A DNA stretch of 64,000 bases. Origin: Frateuria edaphi. GTDB taxonomy: Bacteria; Pseudomonadota; Gammaproteobacteria; Xanthomonadales; Rhodanobacteraceae. Under the pieces are notes generated by a model, which worked only from the letters and a program-made list of their open reading frames with translations, had not been told where the DNA came from and ran no database searches. The DNA lies in assembly GCF_021117405.1 (NCBI RefSeq), contig NZ_CP088251.1, forward strand, positions 310,001 through 374,000, given 5' to 3'. Of the stretch, positions 48,115 to 57,660 are shown one piece after another; position 1 is the first letter of the stretch; each line of letters opens with the position of its first letter. Position numbers and translations under genes: made by a program.

Positions 48115-48504
48115 ATGCCGCGCACCACCACCGCTGTCCTCATCCTCCTGTTCACCCTGGCCGGCGCCGGCTGCGCGACGCGCGCGAGCGAACCCGGCAC
48201 GCTCGACGATGCGGCATTGGCCGCCTATGCGGCCAAGCCGTTCGACAAGCGCGCGTCGATGGGCCAGACAGTCGAGCTCGGTCGCAACCATGGTCTGCCG
48301 TTGGTCGCCGAGTTCCCTTGCGCGGACGTCTGTCCGCAATACACCGTGCGGATCATCCATTACCGGCTGCCTGAAGGCGCCGATTGCGCCGGCGTGGGTG
48401 GCGTGGAAAAGACGGTCGCGGTGCCGGTGGCGATCGCCGTGTTGCCCAGGACCTTCTGCGTACCCAAAGCCCTGGTGGAAAGCGGGAGCTACTACACCCG
48501 CTAG
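48115..48504 (+). CDS. small putative lipoprotein of unknown function
   Basis: A 129-residue product with a lipoprotein signal peptide (LILLFTLAGAGC, Cys at residue 20). The mature part has four Cys, two of them in PCADVCPQYTVRIIHY, then ADCAG and TFCVPK, which could form disulfides in the periplasm. I recognise no family. It begins 87 bases after the RND permease stop, with CCCGGGAGAT before the start, and is followed by a hairpin at 48517. It may or may not belong to the pump transcript. Confidence 0.65.
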   Translation: MPRTTTAVLILLFTLAGAGCATRASEPGTLDDAALAAYAAKPFDKRASMGQTVELGRNHGLPLVAEFPCADVCPQYTVRIIHYRLPEGADCAGVGGVEKTVAVPVAIAVLPRTFCVPKALVESGSYYTR

Positions 48505-48516
48505 CAGGGTCGCTTG

Positions 48517-48536
48517 GGGTGGGCCTCGGCCCACCC
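48517..48536. repeat. hairpin GGGTGGGC-CTCG-GCCCACCC
   Basis: A perfect 8-bp stem with a CTCG loop, 12 bases after the lipoprotein gene. The same stem with a different loop (TGAA) occurs at 57626-57645, so it is a repeated extragenic element and possibly a transcription or stability signal. Confidence 0.55.
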
Positions 48537-48558
48537 GTTCCCCATGCGGAAGAAAAGC

Positions 48559-48576
48559 GGCGGGCCGAAGCCCGCC
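48559..48576. repeat. hairpin GGCGGGC-CGAA-GCCCGCC
   Basis: A 7-bp stem with a CGAA loop, related to the 48517 element. It lies just beyond the 3' end of the convergent M28 peptidase gene. The two hairpins together fill the 94-base convergent gap. Confidence 0.5.
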
Positions 48577-48598
48577 CTGCGCGCAACCCGAAGGGCGC

Positions 48599-50035
48599 TC
48601 AGTCCCCGGCGCCGTCGTCGGCGAAGGCGCCCGGCGCGGAGCCGAAGTCGCCGTCGGCCTGGGCCGCCATGTAAGAGAACGCCGCGTAAACCGCCACGTT
48701 CTGCGCCAGGTCCTTCGGGTCGATCTTGTCGAAGGTGTCGTTGGCGGTGTGGTGCCAGTCGAAGTAGTAGGTGCCGTCCTGGGTCAGCGACAGCGCGGCC
48801 ATGCCCTTGCCGTGCATCTGCGAGAGATCCGAGCCGCCGCCGCCGGGGCGCTTGGCGTCATAGGCGACGCCGATCGGCGCCAACACCTTCGCGATCTGCT
48901 CGATCGCGCCGCGCGCCTCGGGCTTGACGCTGGCGCTCATGCGCCAGACCCGGCCCGAACCGAAATCCGACTCGGTGCCCAGCTGGAACTTGTGCACTTC
49001 GTTCGCATGCTTCTTGGCGTAGGCGCGCCCGCCCCACAGGCCCATCTCCTCGTTGGCGAAGGCGATCACGCGGATGGTGCGATCCGGGCGCTGGGGCAGG
49101 TCGTGGATCAGCTTGCCGGCGCCCATGGCGATCGCCACGCCCGCGGCGTCGTCGATCGCGCCGGTGCCCAGATCCCACGAATCCAGGTGGCCGCCGATCG
49201 CGACGACCTGGTCCGGATACTTCGCGCCGGTGATCTCGCCGATCACGTTTGCGCCGGTGTACTCGCCCTCGATGCCGCAATCGAGATCCAGCTTCACCGT
49301 CACCGGCTTGCCGTAGCCGAGCACGCGCTCGAGCTGGTCGGCGTCGGGGTTGGACAGCGCCGCGGCGGGAATGGCCTTGGCCGGATCGCGGAAGCCGGTG
49401 ACGCCGGCGTGCGGCGTGCGGCTGTCCGGATCGGTGCCGGCCGAACGCAGCAGGTAGCCGGCGGCGCCCTTGGCCTGCGCGATCACCGGACCCTGCACGC
49501 GGATCGGCGAGCCGATGCCGTAGTCATGGCCATCCTTGTGCCGCTGCATGCGGAATCCGACGTAGACGATCTTGCCCTTGATCGTGGACGGATCGGCCGC
49601 CTTGAGCGCGTCGAGGCTGTCGAACTTCACCACTTGTGCCGTCAGGCCCCCCTTGGGCGTCGCCGGCGAATAGCCCAGCGCGGTCAACACCAGCGACTGC
49701 GGGAACGGCGAGACGATCGCGCCGCGCTCGCTGTGGCGCACCCACTTGGGGTAGGTGACCGGCTCGGTGTAGACCTTGTCGAAGCCCAGCTCCCTGAACT
49801 TGGCGATCGCCCACTCGACGCCGCGCTTGTCGGCCGGGCTGCCGGCCAGGCGCTGGCCCACCTCGGTAGTGAGCGACTCGGCGATGCGGTAACCGGTGTC
49901 GTCGTGCATCGCCTTGTCGCGCAGCTGTTCGGCCGTCTTTACGGCCGCGGCGGGAATCGTGGTGCCGGTGGCGCAGGCGACGGTGCTGGCCAGCAGCAGG
50001 CTGGCGGCGAGCAAGGTGAGGGAGGGACGGCGCAT
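48599..50035 (-). CDS. M28-family zinc aminopeptidase, exported
   Basis: Secreted M28 peptidase, 478 residues. A signal peptide (SLTLLAASLLLASTVACA) is followed by a PA-like inserted region (about 130-245) and the co-catalytic zinc peptidase domain. Ligands are visible in order: His in VAIGGHLDSWD, bridging Asp in GAIDDAAGVAIAMG, Glu-Glu in AFANEEMGLWGG, Asp in GTESDFGSG and the His in FDWHHTANDTFDKID. Domain order resembles human plasma glutamate carboxypeptidase-like proteins. Substrate unknown. Monocistronic as far as can be seen. Confidence 0.9.
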   Translation of the reverse strand: MRRPSLTLLAASLLLASTVACATGTTIPAAAVKTAEQLRDKAMHDDTGYRIAESLTTEVGQRLAGSPADKRGVEWAIAKFRELGFDKVYTEPVTYPKWVRHSERGAIVSPFPQSLVLTALGYSPATPKGGLTAQVVKFDSLDALKAADPSTIKGKIVYVGFRMQRHKDGHDYGIGSPIRVQGPVIAQAKGAAGYLLRSAGTDPDSRTPHAGVTGFRDPAKAIPAAALSNPDADQLERVLGYGKPVTVKLDLDCGIEGEYTGANVIGEITGAKYPDQVVAIGGHLDSWDLGTGAIDDAAGVAIAMGAGKLIHDLPQRPDRTIRVIAFANEEMGLWGGRAYAKKHANEVHKFQLGTESDFGSGRVWRMSASVKPEARGAIEQIAKVLAPIGVAYDAKRPGGGGSDLSQMHGKGMAALSLTQDGTYYFDWHHTANDTFDKIDPKDLAQNVAVYAAFSYMAAQADGDFGSAPGAFADDGAGD

Positions 50036-50162
50036 CGGGGGAACTCCGCTGGGGATGAACGCCCGATTATTGAGGCCGCGGCAGCCAACGGCGTAGGCCA
50101 GAAGTCACGGAGACGGAAGGGACGGAGGACGCGGCGCCGCTCCATCCCTCGCGTCGGCCGCT

Positions 50163-50564
50163 TTATGGCTTCGTCCGGAGCAGGTCGCGAATCTCGGTCA
50201 GCAGCACCACGTCGGCCGGTGGCGCGGCAGGCGCGGGTTCCGGCTTGCGGCTGACCCGGTTGATCGCCTTGATCATCAGGAAGATCGCCAGCGCGATGAT
50301 CAGGAAGGTGATGACCGTATTGATGAACGCGCCGTACTGGATCGCCACCTCGGCCACCTTGTTGGCCGGGTCGGCAGGCTTGAGCACCCACTTGAGGTTG
50401 CTGAAATCCACGCCACCGGTGGCCAGGCCGATCGGCGGCATGATGATCTGGTCGACCAGCGAGGTCACCACCTTGCCGAACGCAGCACCGATGACCACGC
50501 CGACGGCGAGGTCGATCACGTTGCCGCGCATGGCGAATTCCTTGAACTCCGTGAGCATGCCCAT
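50163..50564 (-). CDS. mscL: large-conductance mechanosensitive channel
   Basis: Homopentameric inner-membrane channel that opens under high membrane tension during osmotic downshock. 133 residues: [45 protein letters not shown] is the conserved amphipathic helix plus TM1 pore, then a periplasmic loop, TM2 ([24 protein letters not shown]) and a C-terminal helical bundle [15 protein letters not shown] ribosome binding site lies just upstream on the minus strand. Short standalone gene. Confidence 0.96.
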   Translation of the reverse strand: MGMLTEFKEFAMRGNVIDLAVGVVIGAAFGKVVTSLVDQIIMPPIGLATGGVDFSNLKWVLKPADPANKVAEVAIQYGAFINTVITFLIIALAIFLMIKAINRVSRKPEPAPAAPPADVVLLTEIRDLLRTKP

Positions 50565-50634
50565 GCGAATCCTCCCATTGCAGGGAATTCCCCCGCGAAG
50601 ACTCTAGCGCGGCCGCGCTGCGTGGAACAGCGGC

Positions 50635-51321
50635 TCAGACCACGCGGCCGTCCAGCACGGCGATGCCTTCCAGCTCGGCGTGGAAGCGGTCTCCGCGATG
50701 CAATGCGGCGACGCCGGCCGGTGTGCCGGTGAACAGCAGGTCGCCCGGTTTCAGTTCGAACAGTTTCGACAGCGCCGCGATGATTGCCGGAACGTCATGC
50801 ACCATGTCCTGCAGCGTGGCCTGCTGGCGCAGCACGTCGTTCACCTCCAGGCTGAGCCGCGTCTGCGCGCCCGGTTGTCCTTGTTCGACGGGACGCAGTG
50901 CGGATACCGGCGCGGAATGGTCGAAAGCCTTGGCCACGTCCCAGGGATGGCCCTTGGCCTTGGCCTGCGCCTGCAGGTCGCGGCGGGTGAGGTCCAGCCC
51001 CACGCCGTAGCCGAAGACGAGCGTCTCGGCGAGGTCGGCCGTGAGGTCGCGACCGCCACCGGCCAGCGCTACCACCATCTCCACCTCGTGGTGCAGTTCG
51101 GCGGTGGCGGTCGGGTAGGGCACGTCGGCGCCATCGGTGACCACCGCATCGGCCGGCTTGCAGAAGAACATCGGCTGTTCGCGGTCGACCGTCGCGCCCA
51201 TCTCGCGCGCGTGGTCGGCGAAATTGCGACCGATGCAGAAGATCCGGCGCACCGGGAAGCGGTCATCGCTGCCGAGTACCGGCAGGCTGGGGACGGCGGG
51301 CTGGGGAATGGCGTAGCGCAT
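50635..51321 (-). CDS. fumarylacetoacetate hydrolase-family protein
   Basis: A 228-residue FAH-fold enzyme, of the size of fumarylpyruvate hydrolases and related hydratase/decarboxylases. The family motifs are present: IFCIGRNFADHAREMG, MFFCKPADAVV, the metal-binding Glu residues in LHHEVEMVVAL, Asp in FGYGVGLDLTRRDLQ, KAFDHSAPV and GDLLFTGTPAGVAAL. It acts in the cytoplasm on 1,3-diketo or oxaloacetate-like acids; the precise substrate is not readable. Start at 51321 (MRYAIPQPAV). It is divergent from the MocR-like gene, the typical place for a regulated target. Confidence 0.88.
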   Translation of the reverse strand: MRYAIPQPAVPSLPVLGSDDRFPVRRIFCIGRNFADHAREMGATVDREQPMFFCKPADAVVTDGADVPYPTATAELHHEVEMVVALAGGGRDLTADLAETLVFGYGVGLDLTRRDLQAQAKAKGHPWDVAKAFDHSAPVSALRPVEQGQPGAQTRLSLEVNDVLRQQATLQDMVHDVPAIIAALSKLFELKPGDLLFTGTPAGVAALHRGDRFHAELEGIAVLDGRVV

Positions 51322-51503
51322 GCGCGCGAGCCTAGCAGACCGTACCGTCGCGCTGGCGCAAAAAGCGTCGGGCGGCCGAAAGGGACCGGGCGGAAAGGAA
51401 CCCCGCCCTTTTCGTAGAGGTGTGGAGCTCAGGTTTTGCTGGTACATATCCTTTTTCATGCCGCCGGTCAGGTCGCATGTCCGCAAAGGCAGCAGGGGGC
51501 GCG

Positions 51504-52991
51504 ATGCCGGGCAGGGAACCGATCTACATGCAGGTGTACGGGGCGATCCGCCGCGACATCGAAGTGGGACGCTTCCGCATCGGTTCCCGACTGCCGGGCA
51601 GCCGGTCGATGGCAGTCACGCTTGGCGTGTCGCGCACGGTCGTGCTGATGGCCTACGAGCAACTGGAGGGCGAGGGCTACGTCGAGACCCGGGGCGGCTC
51701 GGGCACGTACGTGAGCGCGGTGGCGATCGCGGTGCCGCCGTCTATCGGGATCGACGCGGCCCAGGCAAGCGGCCTGGCGAACGTGCCGCTTTCGCGCTTT
51801 GCGCAACGCTTGAGCCTCCCGCCGCAAATGCCCGTCGACCACGGGCCCTGCGCTCCGGAAGTGATCGACCTCTCGCTGCCGCGCGTGCGCTCCGATGCCC
51901 GCAGCCTCAAGCACTGGCGCCAGACCGTGGCGCAACTGGTGCGCCGGCGCAGCGCACCGGATTACCCGGTACTCGAAGGCGCGCCGCCGTTGCGTGCCGC
52001 GGTGGCGCGCTACCTGCGCATGGAACGCGGCATCGTGGTCGATCCGGGCGAGGTGGTGATCGTCAGCGGCACCCAGCAGGCCCGCGATCTCGTCGCGCGG
52101 GTGCTGCTCGACGAAGGCGCGGTCGTGGGCGTGGAGGACCCCTGCTACTGGGGCGTGCGCCACAGCTACACCGCGACCGGCGCGCGCATCGTGCCCTGCG
52201 CGGTGGACGGGCAGGGCCTCGATGTCGCGGCACACGCCCTTGCCTTGCGCGACGCGCGACTGGTTTCGGTGGGCGCGTCCTTCCAGTACCCGACCGGCGC
52301 GGTCATGCCGATGGCGCGCAAGGAGGCGCTGCTGCGCTTCGCCTATGCCGGCCAGACCTGCGTGGTCGAGGACGATTTCGACTGCGAACACCGCTTCGGC
52401 GTGCGCGCCTCGCCCTCGCTGTGGAGCATGGACCGGCATGGCCGCGTGATCTACATCAGCAGCTTCGCGCGCGCCGTCTACCCGGCCCTCCAGCTGGGTT
52501 ACATGTTGGTGCCGGCGTGGCTGCGCGAGAAGATCCTCGCCGCCAAATGGCTGGCCGATCGCGGTTGCATGTCGATGCAGCAGCACGTGCTGGCCGCATG
52601 TATCGACAGCGGGCAGTACCTGCGCGACATCCGCCGCATCAACAACCAGCTGGTGCCGCGCCACCGCGCGCTGCGCGACGCGCTGAAGGCGCAGCTGGGC
52701 GACGCGGCGGAGGTTGCCGGCGAGGGCGCCGCGGGCACGCTGTTCGCCAGCCTGCCCGGGCTGCCTGGCGAGTGCACCGCCGAGCTGGTTGCCGAGGCGC
52801 TGGCCCGCGGGGTACGGCTGTGTTCGGGCGAGGCCCTGCACGCGATGCCGCCGTCCCACGTTACGCTGGTGCTCAATTACGCCACCTTGTCCGAGGCGAC
52901 CCTGAAGGCCGCGGCGGCGCGCCTGGCGCAGGCGGTCGGTGCCGTCGCCGCGCGCCGGGAAAGGCCGGCCGGGACATGCGCCGCCGCCTGA
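51504..52991 (+). CDS. MocR-type GntR/aminotransferase-fold regulator lacking the PLP lysine
   Basis: A fusion of a GntR winged helix (residues about 1-70: GREPIYMQVYGAIRRDIEVGRF, GVSRTVVLMAYEQLEGEGYVETRGGSGTYV) with a fold-type I aminotransferase-like domain (about 115-480). Domain landmarks are kept: VSGTQQARDLVARVLL, VEDPCYWGVRHSY, FQYPTGAVMPM and EDDFDCEHRF. At the Schiff-base position, normally SFSK in this family, the sequence is SFAR: Arg323 instead of Lys, and Gln330 replaces the phosphate-contact Arg in PALQLGY. Start at 51504 has AGGGGG at 51493-51498; ATG 51477 is an alternative. It probably regulates the divergent FAH gene or the exporter downstream. Confidence 0.9.
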   Translation: MPGREPIYMQVYGAIRRDIEVGRFRIGSRLPGSRSMAVTLGVSRTVVLMAYEQLEGEGYVETRGGSGTYVSAVAIAVPPSIGIDAAQASGLANVPLSRFAQRLSLPPQMPVDHGPCAPEVIDLSLPRVRSDARSLKHWRQTVAQLVRRRSAPDYPVLEGAPPLRAAVARYLRMERGIVVDPGEVVIVSGTQQARDLVARVLLDEGAVVGVEDPCYWGVRHSYTATGARIVPCAVDGQGLDVAAHALALRDARLVSVGASFQYPTGAVMPMARKEALLRFAYAGQTCVVEDDFDCEHRFGVRASPSLWSMDRHGRVIYISSFARAVYPALQLGYMLVPAWLREKILAAKWLADRGCMSMQQHVLAACIDSGQYLRDIRRINNQLVPRHRALRDALKAQLGDAAEVAGEGAAGTLFASLPGLPGECTAELVAEALARGVRLCSGEALHAMPPSHVTLVLNYATLSEATLKAAAARLAQAVGAVAARRERPAGTCAAA

Positions 52992-53107
52992 GCCCGCCGC
53001 GCGCGCGTGACACCTGTCATCGCCGATGACTGATGGCACCATCTGCCGCCGGACCGCGGCTTGCCGCATCGTTTGCACTTGAGCAATGGACTTGTGGGAG
53101 CCAAGGC

Positions 53108-54340
53108 GTGGACAACGGGGAACTGCTCAGGCAGCTGAAGATCGATCGCGGGCACCGTGAAGCGGTGAGCACCGCGCCGGTCCGCTGGCCCTGGATCGTC
53201 GGCGGCGTGCTGCTGGTGCTGCTGGCGCTGGGCATCGGCGGTTGGTGGATGCTCGCCAACCGCGCGGTGGTGGTGCAGACCGCCGCGGCCGCGGCCCCCG
53301 GCGGCGGCGATGCCGGCGCGGTGCTGCAGGCGACCGGCTATGTCACCGCGCGCCGCCAGGCGACGGTGTCGGCGCAGATCACCGGCACGCTCACCGACGT
53401 GCTGATCGAGGAAGGCGACCACGTCAGCAAGGGCCAGGTGCTGGCGCGACTGGAGGACAGCGCCTACCGCGCCAACCTCGACGCGGCCCAGGCCAGCGCC
53501 CGCGCGGCGCTGGCGCAGGTGGGCCAGCTCCAAGCGCAACTGGCCCAGGCCCGGCACGATGCGGCCCGCCAGGACGCGCTGGTCGGTCGCGGGCTGGTCG
53601 CCAGGCAGGCGGCCGAGCAGGCGCATACCCAGGTCGCGGCGCTCGCCGCCCAGCTCAACGCGCAGCAACGCCAGGCCGAAGCCGCGCAGGCGCAGGCCAA
53701 GGTGGCCCAGGTCGACTTCGACTACACCGTGGTGCGTGCCCCGTTCGACGGCGTGGTCACCGACAAGTCCGCGCAGGTGGGCGAGATCATCTCGCCGCTG
53801 TCGGCCGGAGGCGGCTTCACCCGCACCGGCGTGGGCACGATCGTCGATATGGATTCCCTCGAGGTCGATGTCGACGTGAACGAGGCCTACATCGGCCGCG
53901 TCAAGCCGCACATGCCCGCCGAGGCGGTGCTCGATGCCTACCCCGACTGGCGCATCCCGGCGCACGTGATCGCCATCGTGCCGGCCGCCGACCGCGGCAA
54001 GGCGACGGTGAAGGTGCGCGTGGCGCTGGAGAACAAGGACCAGCGCATCGTGCCGGACATGGGCGTGCGCGTGTCGTTCCTGGAAACCCGGGCCACGGCC
54101 ACCGCGCAGACGCCGCGCGGCGTGCTGGTGCCGGCCGCGGCGATCGCACGGCGCGACGGCCACGAGGTGGTGTTCGTGGTGCAGGGCGAGCGCGTGCAGC
54201 AGCGCCCCGTGCAATCGCAGGCGCGCGGCGACCAGCGCCTCGTGTCCGAAGGCGTGCAGCCCGGCGAGACGGTGGTGGTGTCGCCGCCGGCCGAGTTGCG
54301 CGACGGCGCGGCAGTACATGTCGAGAACAAGCAGTCCTGA
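53108..54340 (+). CDS. periplasmic adaptor of a MacAB-like ABC exporter
   Basis: HlyD/MacA-type membrane fusion protein, 410 residues, GTG start after GGGAG (53096-53100). It has a short cytoplasmic segment, one membrane helix (about 27-45), lipoyl half VSAQITGTLTDVLIEEGDHVSKGQVLARLE, a long Ala/Gln-rich coiled-coil hairpin (about 125-200), the second half VRAPFDGVVTDKSAQVGEII and a C-terminal barrel (VVFVVQGERVQQRP). First gene of an adaptor-ATPase-permease-permease set. 116 bases separate it from the MocR-like gene. Confidence 0.9.
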   Translation: MDNGELLRQLKIDRGHREAVSTAPVRWPWIVGGVLLVLLALGIGGWWMLANRAVVVQTAAAAAPGGGDAGAVLQATGYVTARRQATVSAQITGTLTDVLIEEGDHVSKGQVLARLEDSAYRANLDAAQASARAALAQVGQLQAQLAQARHDAARQDALVGRGLVARQAAEQAHTQVAALAAQLNAQQRQAEAAQAQAKVAQVDFDYTVVRAPFDGVVTDKSAQVGEIISPLSAGGGFTRTGVGTIVDMDSLEVDVDVNEAYIGRVKPHMPAEAVLDAYPDWRIPAHVIAIVPAADRGKATVKVRVALENKDQRIVPDMGVRVSFLETRATATAQTPRGVLVPAAAIARRDGHEVVFVVQGERVQQRPVQSQARGDQRLVSEGVQPGETVVVSPPAELRDGAAVHVENKQS

Positions 54341-54421
54341 GCGTCGAATGCAGTGGCGGGCGTCCGTTCCAGGGCGCGCGCGAAAGCTCAAGCAACCATT
54401 ACGGCTGACCGGAGAAAGCCC

Positions 54422-55108
<687 letters not shown>

Positions 55109-55118
55109 GGAGGCTCGC

Positions 55119-56285
55119 ATGAAATACCTGCACCTGATCTGGGCCGCACTGTGGCGGCGCAAGACGCGCACCATCCTCACGCTGGTGTCGATCCTGGCGG
55201 CGTTCCTGCTGTTCGGCATGCTCGATGGCGTGCGCACCAGCTTCGCCAACGCGGGGAAAAGCGCCGCCGGCGCCGAGCGCCTGCAGACCGGCTCGAAGCT
55301 TTCCTTCATCGAAACCCTGCCGCAGTCGCTGCAGGCGCGCATGGAGCAAGTCCCGGGCGTGAAGATGGTGGCTTATGCCAACTGGTTCGGCGGCGCCTAC
55401 CAGGACCCGCACAACCAGATCTTCACCTTCGCGGTGAGCGACAACTACGTGGACATGTACCCGGAGGTCGCGGTCTCGCCGGCCGAGCGCAAGGCCTTCG
55501 AACAGACCCGCACCGGCGTGCTGGTCGGCGACCTGCTGGCGAAGAAGTACCACTGGAAGGTCGGCGACAAGCTGCCGCTGCAGTCGAACATCTTCCCCAA
55601 CCGCGACGGCAGCAAGAACTGGAGCTTCGACATCGTCGGCGTGATGCGTCCGGCCAAGCCGGACGACAAGCAGATGCTCCAGGGCGGCATCCTGATGCAC
55701 TGGAAGTACTTCGACGAATCCAACCCGTACAACCACGGCCGGGTCGGCTGGTACGTGACCCGCGTGGTCGACGCCAGCCAGTCCGACCGCGTGGCGAATG
55801 CGATCGACGCGCTGTCGGCCAACTCGGACCACGAAACCAGGACGATGACCGAACAGGCCGCGTTCGCGCAGTACATCAAGCAGATGGCCAACGTCGGCTT
55901 CATCGTCATCTCGATCATGGGCGCGGTGTTCTTCACCCTGCTGCTGCTGACCGGCAACACGATGGCCCAGGCGGTACGCGAGCGCACCTCGGAGCTGGCC
56001 GTGCTCAAGACCATCGGTTTCTCCAGCGCCAGCGTGCTGGGACTCGTACTGGCCGAATCGGTGGCGTTGGTGCTGCTGGGCGGCGTGCTGGGCCTCGGGC
56101 TGGCCGCGGTGCTGGGGCCGGCGCTCAGCGCCGGCAGTGGCGGGATGGTCAGCATGCCGCCGGTACCGGCGAGCAGTTGGGCGATCGGCGTCGCGCTGAT
56201 GCTGGGGATCGGCCTGCTGGTCGGCGTGCTGCCCGCGATGCGCGCGATGCGCCTGAACATCGTCGATGCATTGGCCGGGCGCTAA
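55119..56285 (+). CDS. FtsX/MacB-type ABC permease, first subunit
   Basis: A 388-residue permease with the MacB layout: one N-terminal helix (about 18-40), a periplasmic MacB_PCD-like domain (about 45-260), then three FtsX-type helices (VGFIVISIMGAVFFTLLLLTGN; a middle helix around SVALVLLGGVLGLGLAAVL; a last helix near LMLGIGLLVGVLPAM). The segment ERTSELAVLKTIGFSSASVL is the typical coupling region. AGGAGG precedes the start. It forms a heterodimer, presumably, with the next gene. Confidence 0.9.
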   Translation: MKYLHLIWAALWRRKTRTILTLVSILAAFLLFGMLDGVRTSFANAGKSAAGAERLQTGSKLSFIETLPQSLQARMEQVPGVKMVAYANWFGGAYQDPHNQIFTFAVSDNYVDMYPEVAVSPAERKAFEQTRTGVLVGDLLAKKYHWKVGDKLPLQSNIFPNRDGSKNWSFDIVGVMRPAKPDDKQMLQGGILMHWKYFDESNPYNHGRVGWYVTRVVDASQSDRVANAIDALSANSDHETRTMTEQAAFAQYIKQMANVGFIVISIMGAVFFTLLLLTGNTMAQAVRERTSELAVLKTIGFSSASVLGLVLAESVALVLLGGVLGLGLAAVLGPALSAGSGGMVSMPPVPASSWAIGVALMLGIGLLVGVLPAMRAMRLNIVDALAGR

Positions 56286-56295
56286 GGAGATAGCC

Positions 56296-57612
56296 ATGAA
56301 ATCGTTTCTGCGTGGACTCTTGCTCGCCCTCGTGGTGGTGGCGAGCATCGTGGCCTGGACCGCCTTGCCCTGGCCGGCATGGCTGGCGCTGGCGGTGGTC
56401 TTCGTGCTGTGGATGCAGCTGACCCGCGCCGGCCGGCAGGCCGGTTCGGCCACCAGCGTGGGCGTGAGCACGCTGCCGCAGCGCATCGGCTCCTCCTCGG
56501 TGGTGGTGATCGGTATCGCCGGCGTGGTGGCGGTGCTGGTGTCGCTGCTGGCGATGGGCGTGGGCTACAGCGAGGCGCTGAGCAACAGCGGCAGCACCGA
56601 CACTGCCATCGTGATGCGCGACGGCTCGGCGTCGGAGGTTTCCTCGGTGCTCGAACACGACAGCATCGTCGCGATCTCCGAGGCGCCGGGCATCGCGCGC
56701 GACCAGGCCGGCAAGCCGATCGCCTCGCCCGAACTGGTGGTCGCGGCCAACCTGCCGCTCAGCGACGGCAGCGGCGACGAGGGCAGCGTGCAGTTGCGCG
56801 GCATCGGCGACCAGGCGTGGACGTTGCGGCCCGACGTGAAGATCGTCGCGGGGCGCAAGTTCAAGCCGGGCCTGCGTGAACTGGTGGCCGGCAAGGGTGC
56901 GCAGCGCCAGTTCGCCGGGCTGGAGCCGGGTAGCCAGATCAAGCTGGGCAGCCAGCTCTGGACGGTGACCGGCATCTTCGCCTCCGGCAACGCGATGGAC
57001 TCGGAGCTGTGGGGCGATGGCGACGTGGTCGCCTCGGCGTACCGGCGCGGCAGCAGCCGCACCTCCGTGTTCGCGCGGCTGACCGGCGCCAGCGCGTTCG
57101 ACGGCTTCAAGGCTGCGCTCAAGGGCGATCCACGCCTGCAGGTGGACGTGGAAACCACGCTGGACTACTTCAGCAAGCAGTCCGAGCAGACCAGCAAGGC
57201 GATCAGGATCATCGGCATCGTGGTCGGCGTGATCATGGCGATCGGCGCCGTGTTCGGCGCGCTCAACACCATGTTCGCCGCGGTGGCCGGGCGTGCCCGC
57301 GAGATCGCCACCTTGCGCGCGATCGGCTTCCGCGGCACGCCGGTGGTGGTCGCGGTGATGCTCGAAACCATGTTGCTCGCGCTGCTCGGCGGGCTGCTGG
57401 GAGGCTTGCTGGCCTGGCTGGCCTTCAACGGTTTCGCCGCCTCGACGCTCGCCGCGGGTACCACCGGGCAGATGAGTTTCCAGCTGCACGTGACGCCGGC
57501 GCTGCTGTGGACCGGCCTGAAGTGGGCGCTGGCGATCGGCTTCATTGGCGGCCTGTTTCCCGCCGTGCGTGCCGCCCGGCTGCCGGTGACCACGGCGTTG
57601 CGCGAGTCCTGA
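56296..57612 (+). CDS. FtsX/MacB-type ABC permease, second subunit
   Basis: A 438-residue permease paralogous in layout to the previous gene. Two close hydrophobic segments at the N-terminus (about 5-42) are followed by a helix at about 68-92 (VVVIGIAGVVAVLVSLLAMGVGY), a periplasmic domain and C-terminal FtsX helices with GRAREIATLRAIGFRGTPVVVAVMLETM. AAGGAG at 56285-56290 precedes ATG 56296. The extra N-terminal hydrophobic stretch distinguishes it from its partner. A hairpin at 57626-57645 follows. Substrate unknown; no outer-membrane factor gene is nearby. Confidence 0.9.
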   Translation: MKSFLRGLLLALVVVASIVAWTALPWPAWLALAVVFVLWMQLTRAGRQAGSATSVGVSTLPQRIGSSSVVVIGIAGVVAVLVSLLAMGVGYSEALSNSGSTDTAIVMRDGSASEVSSVLEHDSIVAISEAPGIARDQAGKPIASPELVVAANLPLSDGSGDEGSVQLRGIGDQAWTLRPDVKIVAGRKFKPGLRELVAGKGAQRQFAGLEPGSQIKLGSQLWTVTGIFASGNAMDSELWGDGDVVASAYRRGSSRTSVFARLTGASAFDGFKAALKGDPRLQVDVETTLDYFSKQSEQTSKAIRIIGIVVGVIMAIGAVFGALNTMFAAVAGRAREIATLRAIGFRGTPVVVAVMLETMLLALLGGLLGGLLAWLAFNGFAASTLAAGTTGQMSFQLHVTPALLWTGLKWALAIGFIGGLFPAVRAARLPVTTALRES

Positions 57613-57625
57613 CCGGGACAACGTG

Positions 57626-57645
57626 GGGTGGGCTGAAGCCCACCC
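57626..57645. terminator. hairpin GGGTGGGC-TGAA-GCCCACCC between convergent genes
   Basis: A perfect 8-bp stem with a TGAA loop, followed within 6 bases by a short T run (GTTTT). It lies between the convergent permease and fatty acid transporter genes and shares its stem sequence with 48517-48536. Either a terminator or a repeated extragenic element used as one. Confidence 0.55.
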
Positions 57646-57660
57646 TGCGTGTTTTCCCGA

